DNA of 64,000 nucleotides from Cohnella baijiui (GTDB lineage: Bacteria > Bacillota > Bacilli > Paenibacillales > Paenibacillaceae), in NCBI RefSeq assembly GCF_020731285.1, contig NZ_JAJFOW010000004.1, positions 62,001 to 126,000 of the forward strand, written 5' to 3'. A program made the translations under genes and the position numbers. Shown in pieces: positions 56,934-64,000 of this stretch. Each line of letters opens with the position of its first letter. The first letter of the stretch is position 1. The notes below the pieces were generated by a model, which saw only the letters and a list, made by a program, of their open reading frames with translations, did no database searches and had not been told where the DNA came from.

Positions 56934-57022
56934 GCGGGTTCGGTTCGGCGGCGCTGTTGTTTTTGCGGCTGGGTAGGCGACAAACAGGATGATAAAGCGC
57001 TCGATCAGGCTGTTGTCAGCTG

Positions 57023-57048
57023 AAGCCCCTCGGAGGAGGGGCTTTTTT
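57023..57048 (+). terminator. Terminator after the AraC gene
   Basis: AGCCCCTC, GGAG loop and GAGGGGCT followed by six T. Confidence 0.9.
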
Positions 57049-57094
57049 GATTGGACGCGTTTTCGGGCCCGGGATCGATTCTGGTGAAGTTATA

Positions 57095-57159
57095 TAGTCA
57101 ATTAACTTGACTATTCGAGGGATGTCGACTTAAAATATAATAGTCAAATAAATTGACTA
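57095..57159 (+). promoter_or_regulatory. Two identical-arm operators around a TATAAT promoter
   Basis: TAGTCAA-N5-TTGACTA occurs twice, at 57095-57113 and 57141-57159, each a perfect 19-bp palindrome. TATAAT (57136-57141) touches the second operator, and the first covers the -35 region, for which no good hexamer exists. This fits repression by the MarR protein encoded in the operon. Confidence 0.75.
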
Positions 57160-57181
57160 AATGGAATGGAGGATGATACAA

Positions 57182-57610
57182 ATGGAACAATGGCAGACGG
57201 GGCTAGTGCTCGACTTTATCCGGGAATTTTGGAACGAAGGGCGTACGGAGAGCTTGGACCGGTATTTGACGGACGATTATGCGGATCACGCCTATGTCCC
57301 CGGGGATCGGGAGGGGTTGGCGAGGATGGCTGACGCCTTGCGGACGGCGTTCCCGGATCAGTCCTCCGCGGTGGAGAGCGTGATCGCACAGGGAGACCGC
57401 GTCATCGTCCGGCTCCGGCTGACCGGCACGCATCAGGGGAATTTTAGGGGGAAGGAGGCGACGTTCCTTCCGGTGAACGTGACGCTGTATCGGGAGTATC
57501 GGCTGACGGACGGCCGGATCGCGGAGCATTGGGCCTTGCTCGACACGGCGGCGCTGCTGCGCCAGATCGGCGCGGAGCTGCACGAACAACCGGCGTGCCG
57601 GATCAAATAA
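57182..57610 (+). CDS. SnoaL-like/ester-cyclase-type protein
   Basis: This 142-residue protein has the NTF2/SnoaL fold pattern: an N-terminal helix with FIREFWNEGRTESLDRYLTD, then YVPGDREGLARMADALRTAF and a beta sheet ending RIAEHWALLDTAALLRQIG. Relatives are polyketide cyclases or small stress-related proteins, often without proven enzymology. I use the ATG at 57182, 9 bp after GGAGG; an ATG at 57161 directly after the operator is less likely. Confidence 0.82.
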   Translation: MEQWQTGLVLDFIREFWNEGRTESLDRYLTDDYADHAYVPGDREGLARMADALRTAFPDQSSAVESVIAQGDRVIVRLRLTGTHQGNFRGKEATFLPVNVTLYREYRLTDGRIAEHWALLDTAALLRQIGAELHEQPACRIK

Positions 57611-57721
57611 CCCGTTCGGCAGCAGGGGCCGTCCCGATTCGGGGCGGTCTCCGTCCTTTTTCGCCGATCCGTGGTAAAATGGTACAAGCGAAAAGGACGG
57701 ATCCGCTGGAGGGACGAAGCG

Positions 57722-58189
57722 ATGACAGAGCAAGCTTGGGGTTACGAACTGACGATTCTGTTTGCGAACGCGTTCAGGTTGGCGGTCGAGGAGCTGCACG
57801 AGGAGCTGGCGAAGATCGGATTCGACGACGTCCGGCCTTCTCACGGCTTCGTCTTTCAGAAAATATCCCACGGCGGCGCGACGGGCAACGAATTGGCCGA
57901 CCATCTGGGCGTCACCAAGCAGGCGGCGAGCCTCATGATCGACTATCTGGAGGAGCGCGGCTACGTCAATCGGCAGCCGCATCCTTCGGACCGGAGAGGC
58001 AAGCTCGTCGTGCTGACGGAGCGGGGCTGGGCGTGCATCCGCGAGACCGAGCGCCTGTTCTCGGCGATCGAATCCCGCTGGGAGCAGTCGCTCGGTCCGG
58101 CGCAAGTCCAGTCTCTCAGGCAGCAGATGCGCGCCCTGGTCGGCACGTTCCCGAAGGGCAAATCGGGCGCGTTCCGGCCGGTTTGGTAG
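57722..58189 (+). CDS. MarR-family regulator
   Basis: This 155-residue protein is a winged-helix regulator: ATGNELADHLGVTKQAASLM is the recognition helix region and RQPHPSDRRGKLVVLTERG the wing with the conserved D-x-R. GGAGGGAC precedes the ATG at 57722; the frame from 57671 is not supported. It is 111 bp downstream of the SnoaL gene on the same strand and probably represses the pair through the two palindromic operators. The inducer is unknown. Confidence 0.9.
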   Translation: MTEQAWGYELTILFANAFRLAVEELHEELAKIGFDDVRPSHGFVFQKISHGGATGNELADHLGVTKQAASLMIDYLEERGYVNRQPHPSDRRGKLVVLTERGWACIRETERLFSAIESRWEQSLGPAQVQSLRQQMRALVGTFPKGKSGAFRPVW

Positions 58190-58253
58190 GCAAAGAGCCA
58201 TAAGGACATACGCCCATTAGCAAAGAGGGTGCTGTCCCAAAAGCCAAAGTTGG

Positions 58254-58530
58254 CGCGGGGGAATAAGGAGTGTTTTGTTGCTTATTTCGATGGAGCTGCC
58301 GGGGCGCGGGAGAATAAGGAGCAATTTGTTCCCTATTTCGGCGGAGCTGCCGGGACGCGGGGGAATAAGGAGCAATTTGTTCCCTATTTCGATGGAGCTG
58401 CCGGGACGCGGGGGAATAAGGAACATTTTGTTCCTAATTTCGATGGAGCGGCGTGAGCACGGGGAATTAAGGAACATTTTGTTCCCTATTTCGATCGAGC
58501 TATCGGGGCGCGGGGGAATGAGGGCGGCCC
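58254..58530. repeat. 51-bp intergenic minisatellite B
   Basis: GAATAAGG or close variants recur at 58261, 58312, 58363, 58414, 58464 and 58516, a 51-bp period with a one-base slip in the last two. Each unit has a GGAACA/TGTTCC-type inverted repeat and the phrase GGAGCTGCCGGG. A diverged stray unit lies at about 58700-58740. The sequence is unrelated to minisatellite A although the period is the same. No gene is called here. Confidence 0.85.
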
Positions 58531-58585
58531 CGGTTCGTATTTTTGCTTATCGTTACGGGGAGCGGGTGTCAGGCGAATAGAATAC

Positions 58586-58656
58586 AAAAGAGTACCTCCT
58601 TTTGTTGAGTCTTGGTGTGGTAACTTTCACTTCAACATTGGAGGAGGTACTCTTTT
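58586..58656. repeat. Long-loop inverted repeat
   Basis: AAAAGAGTACCTCC (58586-58599) and GGAGGTACTCTTTT (58643-58656) are perfect 14-bp complements with a 43-bp loop. It could be a terminator acting leftward or rightward (six T follow on the plus strand) or the paired ends left by a lost mobile element. No transposase is present. The gap 58657-58806 shows nothing else. Confidence 0.55.
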
Positions 58657-58806
58657 TTGTGCCTGAAAATCCTAGAACCATGAGGGTTCGAAATGATGAA
58701 ATGGGCTCATTTTGTTCCTTATTCCGGTAGAACGGCAGGAGAACCCAATTAAAGAATCGAATCATATTCGCCCGCCTCCCCAATCTTTCGCGATAGGGCC
58801 AAGACG

Positions 58807-60396
58807 CTAATAGACAACCTTCCAATTGCGGTCGCAGGTAGCGACGATCGTGCCGCGGGCCAGGATGTAATCGGCGAGGATTTCCGTCATGTCCGTCGGG
58901 AGGTCGCGGACGACCGGCTTGTCCTTCAGCATGTCGAAGTTGCCGCCCCCGCCCGCGCGGTAGCTGTTCATCGCCACGTCGAAGTCGGCATCCGGGTCCA
59001 GGGGCTCGCCTCCGTACAGCAGCTTGGCCACCCGCTCGCCCTCGGGCTTCGAGACGTCGAGCACGTACTCGATCCCTTCCCACATGTCGTAGTTGAAGTG
59101 CTGCGGCTTCGGCTCCAGATAAGCGTCGGACACGCGAAGGGCGCCGGTCGCTTCGTCGAGCGCGAAGTAGGCGGCGTTTTTCTCCAGCGCGGCCCTGATG
59201 TCCCGTCCGGACAGCCGCACGACCTTCAGCGTATTCGGATAAATGTAGTTCGACACAACGTCGCGCATCGTGATCGCGCCGGCGAAGCCCCGGGCTTCGT
59301 TCGTAAAGATCGCCGCGCACGACAGCTCCGCCCCGGTGACCTCCATTTGCACCCGGTTGACGAATTCCGTGAACGCATGGTCGGCCTGCCGCGCCAGAAA
59401 CGGGTCCGCGATCGACAAATCCCCCTCCGCCGTCCCGATCGGCTGATCCAGCCACGCCTGCGTCTTCCGCTCGCCTTCTTCGAACATCGCGAGCAGCGCC
59501 GCGTCCGCCTCCACCGACGCGTCCACCCGCAACAGCCGGGCGCTTTTCCGCCCCAGCCGCCAAACGCCGTCATCCCCGCGCTCGAAGCGCAGCTCGACCC
59601 TGGCCAACGCCTCTCCGGCGCTGCCCGGCTGCGCGTAGGCCACGCCATTAAGCTCGCCTGCGAGGAGCCGATGCTGATGTCCGGTCAGAAGGACGTCGAT
59701 GCCCGGAATGTCCGCGCAGATCTCGTATCCTTGGTTTTCCCCGGTAAGCGGCTCGGTAGGCTCCCCCGTCGCGGGGTCCCGTTCGAAGCCGCCGTGATAG
59801 GAGACGACGACCGCGTCCGGACGTTCCTTCTCCCGAATGCGCGCGACCCAGCGCCGGATGGACGCCGCCGCATCTTCGAAGGCGAGACCCTCGATATGGG
59901 CAGGCTCCTCCCAATTTGGGATATAGGAAGTCGTCGCCCCGAGCACGGCGATCCGGATCCCCTGCGGCATCGTGAAGACGCGGTAAGGCTGACCGAAGGC
60001 CGGCTGGCCGTCGGCTTCGCTTCGAATATTGGCGGACAGCCAGGGACAGGACGTATCCGAGATGGCGCGCCGCAGCAGATCTAGCCCGTAGTTGAACTCG
60101 TGGTTGCCCGGGACGGCGGCGTCGTAGCCGAGCGCGTTCAGCGCCCGAGCTGCCGGATGGACGCCGGTGCCGTCATATTTCGCATAATGGTACATAAAAG
60201 GCGTGCCCTGCAGGAGATCTCCGTTGTCGAGGAGCAGGGCGGCCGGATTCGCGCGGCGCTCCCGCGCGATCAGCGTGGACAGCTTGGCCATGCCGAGCGG
60301 CTTGTCTCCCGGCCCCCGGTAGTCCGTCGGATAGAGATGGCCGTGGACGTCGCTAGTGCTTAATATCGTAACGATAGCTTCCTCTTGCGCATGCAT
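58807..60396 (-). CDS. Cytoplasmic 5'-nucleotidase/2',3'-cyclic phosphodiesterase-type metallophosphatase
   Basis: This 529-residue protein has an N-terminal calcineurin-like metallophosphoesterase domain (about 1-290; TSDVHGHLYP, LLDNGDLLQGTP, VPGNHEFNYG, SYHGGFERD, LTGHQHRLLAG) and a C-terminal 5'-nucleotidase domain (about 330-500). It lacks a signal peptide, as does Bacillus YunD, so it acts in the cytoplasm on nucleotides or related phosphoesters. The ATG at 60396 is 7 bp after GAGGGG; a TTG at 60402 is too close. It is divergent from phnD. Confidence 0.9.
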   Translation of the reverse strand: MHAQEEAIVTILSTSDVHGHLYPTDYRGPGDKPLGMAKLSTLIARERRANPAALLLDNGDLLQGTPFMYHYAKYDGTGVHPAARALNALGYDAAVPGNHEFNYGLDLLRRAISDTSCPWLSANIRSEADGQPAFGQPYRVFTMPQGIRIAVLGATTSYIPNWEEPAHIEGLAFEDAAASIRRWVARIREKERPDAVVVSYHGGFERDPATGEPTEPLTGENQGYEICADIPGIDVLLTGHQHRLLAGELNGVAYAQPGSAGEALARVELRFERGDDGVWRLGRKSARLLRVDASVEADAALLAMFEEGERKTQAWLDQPIGTAEGDLSIADPFLARQADHAFTEFVNRVQMEVTGAELSCAAIFTNEARGFAGAITMRDVVSNYIYPNTLKVVRLSGRDIRAALEKNAAYFALDEATGALRVSDAYLEPKPQHFNYDMWEGIEYVLDVSKPEGERVAKLLYGGEPLDPDADFDVAMNSYRAGGGGNFDMLKDKPVVRDLPTDMTEILADYILARGTIVATCDRNWKVVY

Positions 60397-60449
60397 GTTC
60401 AATCCCCTCCTTCCTGAGTATAGCGCCTCCCTGCATAGATTCCTTACAG

Positions 60450-60477
60450 ATAACAGAAAATTAACATGGCGTTTACA
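60450..60477. promoter_or_regulatory. PhoP-like box between the phosphatase and phnD
   Basis: ATAACA (60450), TTAACA (60461) and TTTACA (60472) are spaced exactly 11 bp, matching the TT(A/T/C)ACA direct repeats bound by PhoP in Gram-positive bacteria. It lies about 80 bp upstream of phnD and about 55 bp upstream of the divergent phosphatase gene. A -10 for phnD could be TAATGA (60496), 18 bp after TTTACA. Confidence 0.55.
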
Positions 60478-60559
60478 ATAATCGCGAGACGGGCCTAATG
60501 ACCTATGCTAACATTGCATCCGTAACAAAAATAAAAATACAGTTTGGTGGAGGGTTCAT

Positions 60560-61549
60560 ATGTTTAAGAGATTTACCGTACTCGTAAGCCTCGTGGCCGT
60601 CGTCGCGCTGCTGCTGGCCGGTTGCGGCAGCAAGAACAATAATAATGCGGGCAACAGCGCTTCCCCGAGCGCCAGCCCCAGCGCCACCGAGTCGGCTTCT
60701 CCGGAGGCATCCGCTCCGGCTGGCTACGTTCCCAAGACCCTCACCGTTCAATTCGTTCCTTCGCAAAACGCGGATACGCTGGAAGCCAAGGCGAAGCCGC
60801 TGGAGAAGCTGCTGAGCGACAAGCTGGGCATCGACGTTAAGGTTAGCGTATCGACCGATTACAATACGATCATCGAAGCAATGGCTTCCAAGCAAGTCGA
60901 CGTCGGCTTCCTGCCTCCGACCGCGTACGTTCTCGCCAAGGACAAGGGCGCGGCCGAAGTCATCCTGCAGGCGCAGCGCTTCGGCGTCAACGACGAGACG
61001 GGCGCGCCGACGGACCAGCTGGCCGACTCGTACAAGTCCATGATCATCGTTAAAAAGGACTCCCCGATCAAGTCGATCGAAGACCTGAAGGGCAAGAAGA
61101 TCGCTTACCAGAACGTGACGTCCTCGGCCGGCTACGTATGGCCTGCGGCGCTGCTCATGGATCATAACCTGGACCCGCTGCACGACGTGGATCCGATCAC
61201 CGTCAAAGGCCACGACCAAGGCGTTATCGCCGTCCTGAACGGCGACGTAGACGCGGCCGCCATCTTCCAAGACGCTCGCAACACCGTGAAAAAGGACTAT
61301 CCGAAAGTATTCGAGGATACCCGCGTGCTGTCGTTCACGGAGCCGATCCCGAACGACACGATCTCGGTCCGCGCCGACATGGACGCCGACTTCATCGCCA
61401 AGCTGAAACAAGCCTTCATCGACATCGGCAAGAGCGAAGAAGGACATGCCATCATCAAGGACATCTACACCCACGAAGGCTACGTCGAGTCGAATGACAG
61501 CATCTTCAACATCGTGCGCGAGTACAACGCGAAGGTGAAGACCGAGTAA
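60560..61549 (+). CDS. phnD: Phosphonate/phosphite-type ABC substrate-binding lipoprotein
   Basis: This 329-residue lipoprotein (LLAGC, Cys at about residue 22) has a Ser/Pro linker and a PhnD-like domain (about 55-320): LTVQFVPSQNADTLEAKAKP, QVDVGFLPPTAYVLA, GKKIAYQNVTSSAGYVWPAA and VKGHDQGVIAVLNGDVDAAA. PhnD/PtxB/PhnD-like proteins bind phosphonates, phosphite or phosphate. TGGTGGAGGG precedes the ATG. A hairpin before phnC probably keeps its mRNA more abundant than the rest. Confidence 0.9.
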   Translation: MFKRFTVLVSLVAVVALLLAGCGSKNNNNAGNSASPSASPSATESASPEASAPAGYVPKTLTVQFVPSQNADTLEAKAKPLEKLLSDKLGIDVKVSVSTDYNTIIEAMASKQVDVGFLPPTAYVLAKDKGAAEVILQAQRFGVNDETGAPTDQLADSYKSMIIVKKDSPIKSIEDLKGKKIAYQNVTSSAGYVWPAALLMDHNLDPLHDVDPITVKGHDQGVIAVLNGDVDAAAIFQDARNTVKKDYPKVFEDTRVLSFTEPIPNDTISVRADMDADFIAKLKQAFIDIGKSEEGHAIIKDIYTHEGYVESNDSIFNIVREYNAKVKTE

Positions 61550-61605
61550 TCGGTCGCACTTTCCCGGCCCGCACGACCGCTTGACCTTATCGCCTCCTCC
61601 TCGAC

Positions 61606-61639
61606 AGCCAGCCGAATTTCGATTCGCTGGCTGATCTTT
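61606..61639 (+). terminator. Hairpin/attenuator between phnD and phnC
   Basis: AGCCAG...CGAAT, TTCG tetraloop and ATTCG...CTGGCT form a long hairpin with one bulge, followed by a T-rich tract (61635-61641). Partial readthrough would reduce transporter relative to binding protein. Confidence 0.7.
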
Positions 61640-61683
61640 TGTTTCGGGCTTGCTGCACCTATCCCGAACGCATAAAGGACTGA

Positions 61684-62460
61684 ATGTACTTGATCGAGCT
61701 TCGCAACGTGTCCAAGATCTATCCGAACGGCACCAAAGGGCTGAACAACATCAATCTAACCTTCGATAAAGGCGAATTCGTCGTCGTCGTTGGCTTATCC
61801 GGCGCAGGCAAGTCCACGCTGCTCCGGTCGATCAACCGGCTGCACGAAATTTCCGAAGGCGACATCCGGATCCAGGGCCAGTCGATTACCGCGGCCAAAG
61901 GGGCCCAGCTGCGCCGCATTCGCCGGGGGATCGGCATGGTGTTCCAAAGCTTCAACCTGGTGAAGCGGTCGTCCGTGCTGCGCAACGTGCTCGCCGGACG
62001 CGTGGGGTATCACTCCACGCTGCGGACGCTGTTCGGCTTTCCGAAGGCGGACGTCGATCTGGCGCTGCAGGCGCTGAACCGGGTCAACATCGCGGAGAAG
62101 GCCTACATCCGCGCGGATCAGCTGTCCGGCGGCCAGCAGCAGCGCGTCGCGATCGCCCGCGTGCTGGCGCAGGAGGCGCAGATCATCCTCGCGGACGAGC
62201 CGGTCGCCTCGCTCGATCCGCTCACGACCAAGCAGGTCATGGACGATCTGAAGCGGATCAATCGGGAGCTCGGCATCACGACCATCGTTAACTTGCACTA
62301 CATCGATCTCGCCCGCGAATACGCGACGCGGATCGTCGGCCTGCGGGCCGGAGAGGTCGTCTTCGACGGCCCGGTCGCCGAGGCGACGGACGAGCGGTTC
62401 TCCGAGATTTACGGCCGTCCGATCCAGCGGGACGAGCTGCTCGAGGGCGCGCAGCCATGA
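61684..62460 (+). CDS. phnC: Phosphonate-type ABC ATP-binding protein
   Basis: This 258-residue ATPase has Walker [15 protein letters not shown]-loop [13 protein letters not shown], signature LSGGQQQR, Walker [13 protein letters not shown] and the switch His in [28 protein letters not shown] and the whole length are typical of PhnC. AAAGGACTGA precedes the ATG. It overlaps phnE by ATGA. Confidence 0.92.
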   Translation: MYLIELRNVSKIYPNGTKGLNNINLTFDKGEFVVVVGLSGAGKSTLLRSINRLHEISEGDIRIQGQSITAAKGAQLRRIRRGIGMVFQSFNLVKRSSVLRNVLAGRVGYHSTLRTLFGFPKADVDLALQALNRVNIAEKAYIRADQLSGGQQQRVAIARVLAQEAQIILADEPVASLDPLTTKQVMDDLKRINRELGITTIVNLHYIDLAREYATRIVGLRAGEVVFDGPVAEATDERFSEIYGRPIQRDELLEGAQP

Positions 62461-63254
62461 GCGGGACGCCAACGCCGGCCGCCGCGCTGCCGAAGCCGCC
62501 GTCCAAGCTGAAGCACGGGCTCACCCTCGTTCTGGTCGTTCTTCTGCTGTGGGGCAGCGCCCACCGGATCGAGGCCTCGTTCGGACGCCTGTTCAAGGGC
62601 CTGCCGAATATGGGGGACTTGCTTCGGGAAATGTTCCCGCCGAAATGGAGCTACTTCGACAACGTCGTCCACCCGATGCTGGATACGATCCGCATGGCGA
62701 TCGCGGGGACGACGCTCGGCGCGATCGTCGCGGTCCCGCTCGCCGTGCTGGCGGCGGCCAACATGGTCCGTTCGCCGTGGATTTATCAGACGTTCCGCTT
62801 CATCCTGAACCTGCTGCGTACGATTCCGGACCTGCTGCTCGCGGCGATGTTCGTCGCGATTTTCGGGCTCGGCATGATCCCCGGCATTTTGGCGCTGGCG
62901 GTTTTCTCCGTCGGACTGATCGCCAAGCTGACCTACGAATCGCTGGAGACGATCGACCGAGGTCCGTTAGAGGCGATGACCTCGGTCGGCGCCAATCGGC
63001 TGCAGCTGATCCTGTTCAGCGTCGTGCCGCAGATCATCCCGCATTTCATTTCCTACGTGCTGTACACGTTCGAGATCAATGTGCGGGCGGCGGCGGTGCT
63101 CGGACTGGTCGGGGCCGGCGGGATCGGGCTTTACTACGAGAAGACGCTGGGCTTTCTGGAATACGACAAAACCAATACGATCATTTTGTTCACGCTGGCC
63201 ATTGTGCTTGCGGTTGACTACTTGAGCACAAAGCTGCGGGAGAAGTTGCTATGA
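62457..63254 (+). CDS. phnE: Phosphonate-type ABC permease (first PhnE)
   Basis: This 265-residue permease has about six helices and a C-terminal EAA loop ([20 protein letters not shown]) followed by [20 protein letters not shown], typical of PhnE. It is coupled to phnC upstream and to a second PhnE downstream (ATGA), a two-permease arrangement common in Gram-positive phn and ptx loci. Confidence 0.92.
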   Translation: MSGTPTPAAALPKPPSKLKHGLTLVLVVLLLWGSAHRIEASFGRLFKGLPNMGDLLREMFPPKWSYFDNVVHPMLDTIRMAIAGTTLGAIVAVPLAVLAAANMVRSPWIYQTFRFILNLLRTIPDLLLAAMFVAIFGLGMIPGILALAVFSVGLIAKLTYESLETIDRGPLEAMTSVGANRLQLILFSVVPQIIPHFISYVLYTFEINVRAAAVLGLVGAGGIGLYYEKTLGFLEYDKTNTIILFTLAIVLAVDYLSTKLREKLL

Positions 63255-64000
63255 GTCGGAAACGGTGGATTCGCTGGTTGATCTTTGCGATCGTCGTGCT
63301 GATCTACGTCTGGACGTTCTGGGGCCTGCCCGTGTCAGGCATCAAGCCGACGGCCGGACAAATTACGCGTTCGATTTTCCACGGGCTGTTCCATCCCGAT
63401 TGGGGCTACGTGTACTTGCCCGACGGGGAGGATCTGCTTCGCGGGCTGCTGGACACGCTCGCGATCGCGGTGCTCGGCACGTTTATCTCCGCGATTCTGT
63501 GCGTGCCGTTCGCCTTTTGGGCGGCGTCCGGACGGAACAAGCCGCGGCTGCAGTCCGGGGCGGGCAAGCTCATCCTGAGCTTTATCCGAACGTTCCCCGA
63601 GATCGTGATGGCGCTGCTTTTCATCAAGGCGGTCGGTCCCGGCTCCTTCGCCGGCGCGCTGGCGCTCGGCCTGCACTCGATCGGCATGCTGGGCAAGCTG
63701 TTCGCCGAGGAGATCGAGAACATGGACGCCGGACCGACGGAAGCGCTTGTCGCGACCGGGGCGAGCCGCTTTCAAATTTTGTGGTTCGCGATCCTGCCCC
63801 AGGTGCTGCCGGGCTTCCTGTCCTACACGCTGTACCGCTTCGAGCTGAACGTCCGTTCCGCCACGATCCTCGGCATCATCGGCGCGGGCGGGATCGGGAC
63901 GCCGCTGATCTTCGCTCTCAATACGCGCCATTGGGACCGGGTCGGCATCATCCTGCTCGGTATCATCGTTACGGTGACGCTCATCGATTTCGTTTCCGGC
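63251..64000 (+). CDS. phnE: Phosphonate-type ABC permease (second PhnE, cut by window edge)
   Basis: The ATG at 63251 overlaps the first PhnE stop. The visible 250 residues begin [20 protein letters not shown] and contain the EAA loop EALVATGASRFQILWFAILP and FELNVRSATILGIIGAGGIG. The frame is open to the right edge, so only the last part (a final helix and tail) is missing. It should form the channel with the first PhnE. Confidence 0.9.
   Translation, partial: MSRKRWIRWLIFAIVVLIYVWTFWGLPVSGIKPTAGQITRSIFHGLFHPDWGYVYLPDGEDLLRGLLDTLAIAVLGTFISAILCVPFAFWAASGRNKPRLQSGAGKLILSFIRTFPEIVMALLFIKAVGPGSFAGALALGLHSIGMLGKLFAEEIENMDAGPTEALVATGASRFQILWFAILPQVLPGFLSYTLYRFELNVRSATILGIIGAGGIGTPLIFALNTRHWDRVGIILLGIIVTVTLIDFVSG

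Noticed and set aside
58217..58580. Repetitive open frames over minisatellite B
   Set aside because: Same reasoning: period-driven open frames without ribosome binding sites.

Overview
The window reads as chromosomal DNA of a GC-rich, spore-former-type Gram-positive bacterium, most likely Paenibacillaceae (Cohnella or Paenibacillus-like). Evidence: GGAGG-type ribosome binding sites with GTG/TTG starts, short-lipobox lipoproteins with Ser/Pro/Gly-rich linkers, SLH-domain surface proteins, a nupNOPQ-like nucleoside transporter, a Fur box and PhoP-like direct repeats. No rRNA or tRNA gene was recognised. Assignment is by sequence character only.

Layout. 1-7.3 kb: end of an MFS transporter, a PAP2 phosphatase, an M28 peptidase, a ROK regulator with an MFS transporter, a coiled-coil protein and a membrane-anchored polysaccharide deacetylase. 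7.4-8.9 kb: a Fur-boxed siderophore-binding lipoprotein and the wreck of an Ig-like surface protein. 8.9-23.5 kb: a complete type I-C CRISPR-Cas island. Two arrays, with 43 and 46 recognisable repeats, flank cas3-cas5c-cas8c-cas7-cas4-cas1-cas2. Each array is preceded by the same type of inverted-repeat leader element, with exactly 126 bp between it and the first repeat. The cas genes are visibly less GC-rich than the flanks, which suggests transfer. 23.6-29.8 kb: an aldo/keto reductase, a VOC protein and a 1510-residue surface protein combining a lamin-tail-like domain, a DUF2252-like domain and three SLH domains.

30.1-37.3 kb: a GntR regulator followed by a Fe/2-aminoethylphosphonate-type ABC importer whose operon continues into a metallo-beta-lactamase-fold hydrolase, a small DMT membrane protein and an inositol-monophosphatase-family enzyme. 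This is a plausible uptake-and-dephosphorylation pathway. 37.4-44.8 kb: a secreted protein of unknown function, an SLH protein with five 88-residue repeats, a histidine phosphatase and an MHYT-PAS-GGDEF-EAL protein. 44.9-49 kb: a 51-bp minisatellite, a MerR-controlled paired SMR efflux pump, a YhhN protein and an aldehyde dehydrogenase.

49.2-56.9 kb: a nucleoside salvage operon (BMP lipoprotein, ATPase, two permeases, nucleoside hydrolase, ribokinase) divergent from an AraC regulator. 57-58.2 kb: a SnoaL-like protein and a MarR regulator behind two perfect palindromic operators. 58.2-58.7 kb: a second, unrelated 51-bp minisatellite and a long-loop hairpin. 58.8-64 kb: a cytoplasmic 5'-nucleotidase-type phosphoesterase divergent from phnD-phnC-phnE-phnE, with a PhoP-like box between them; this points to phosphate or phosphonate acquisition.

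The strongest leads for new biology are the paired CRISPR leader inverted-repeat elements with two repeat lengths served by one Cas set, the surface-anchored DUF2252-like protein with its direct-repeat promoter, the importer/MBL/IMPase operon, and the two 51-bp-period intergenic arrays.
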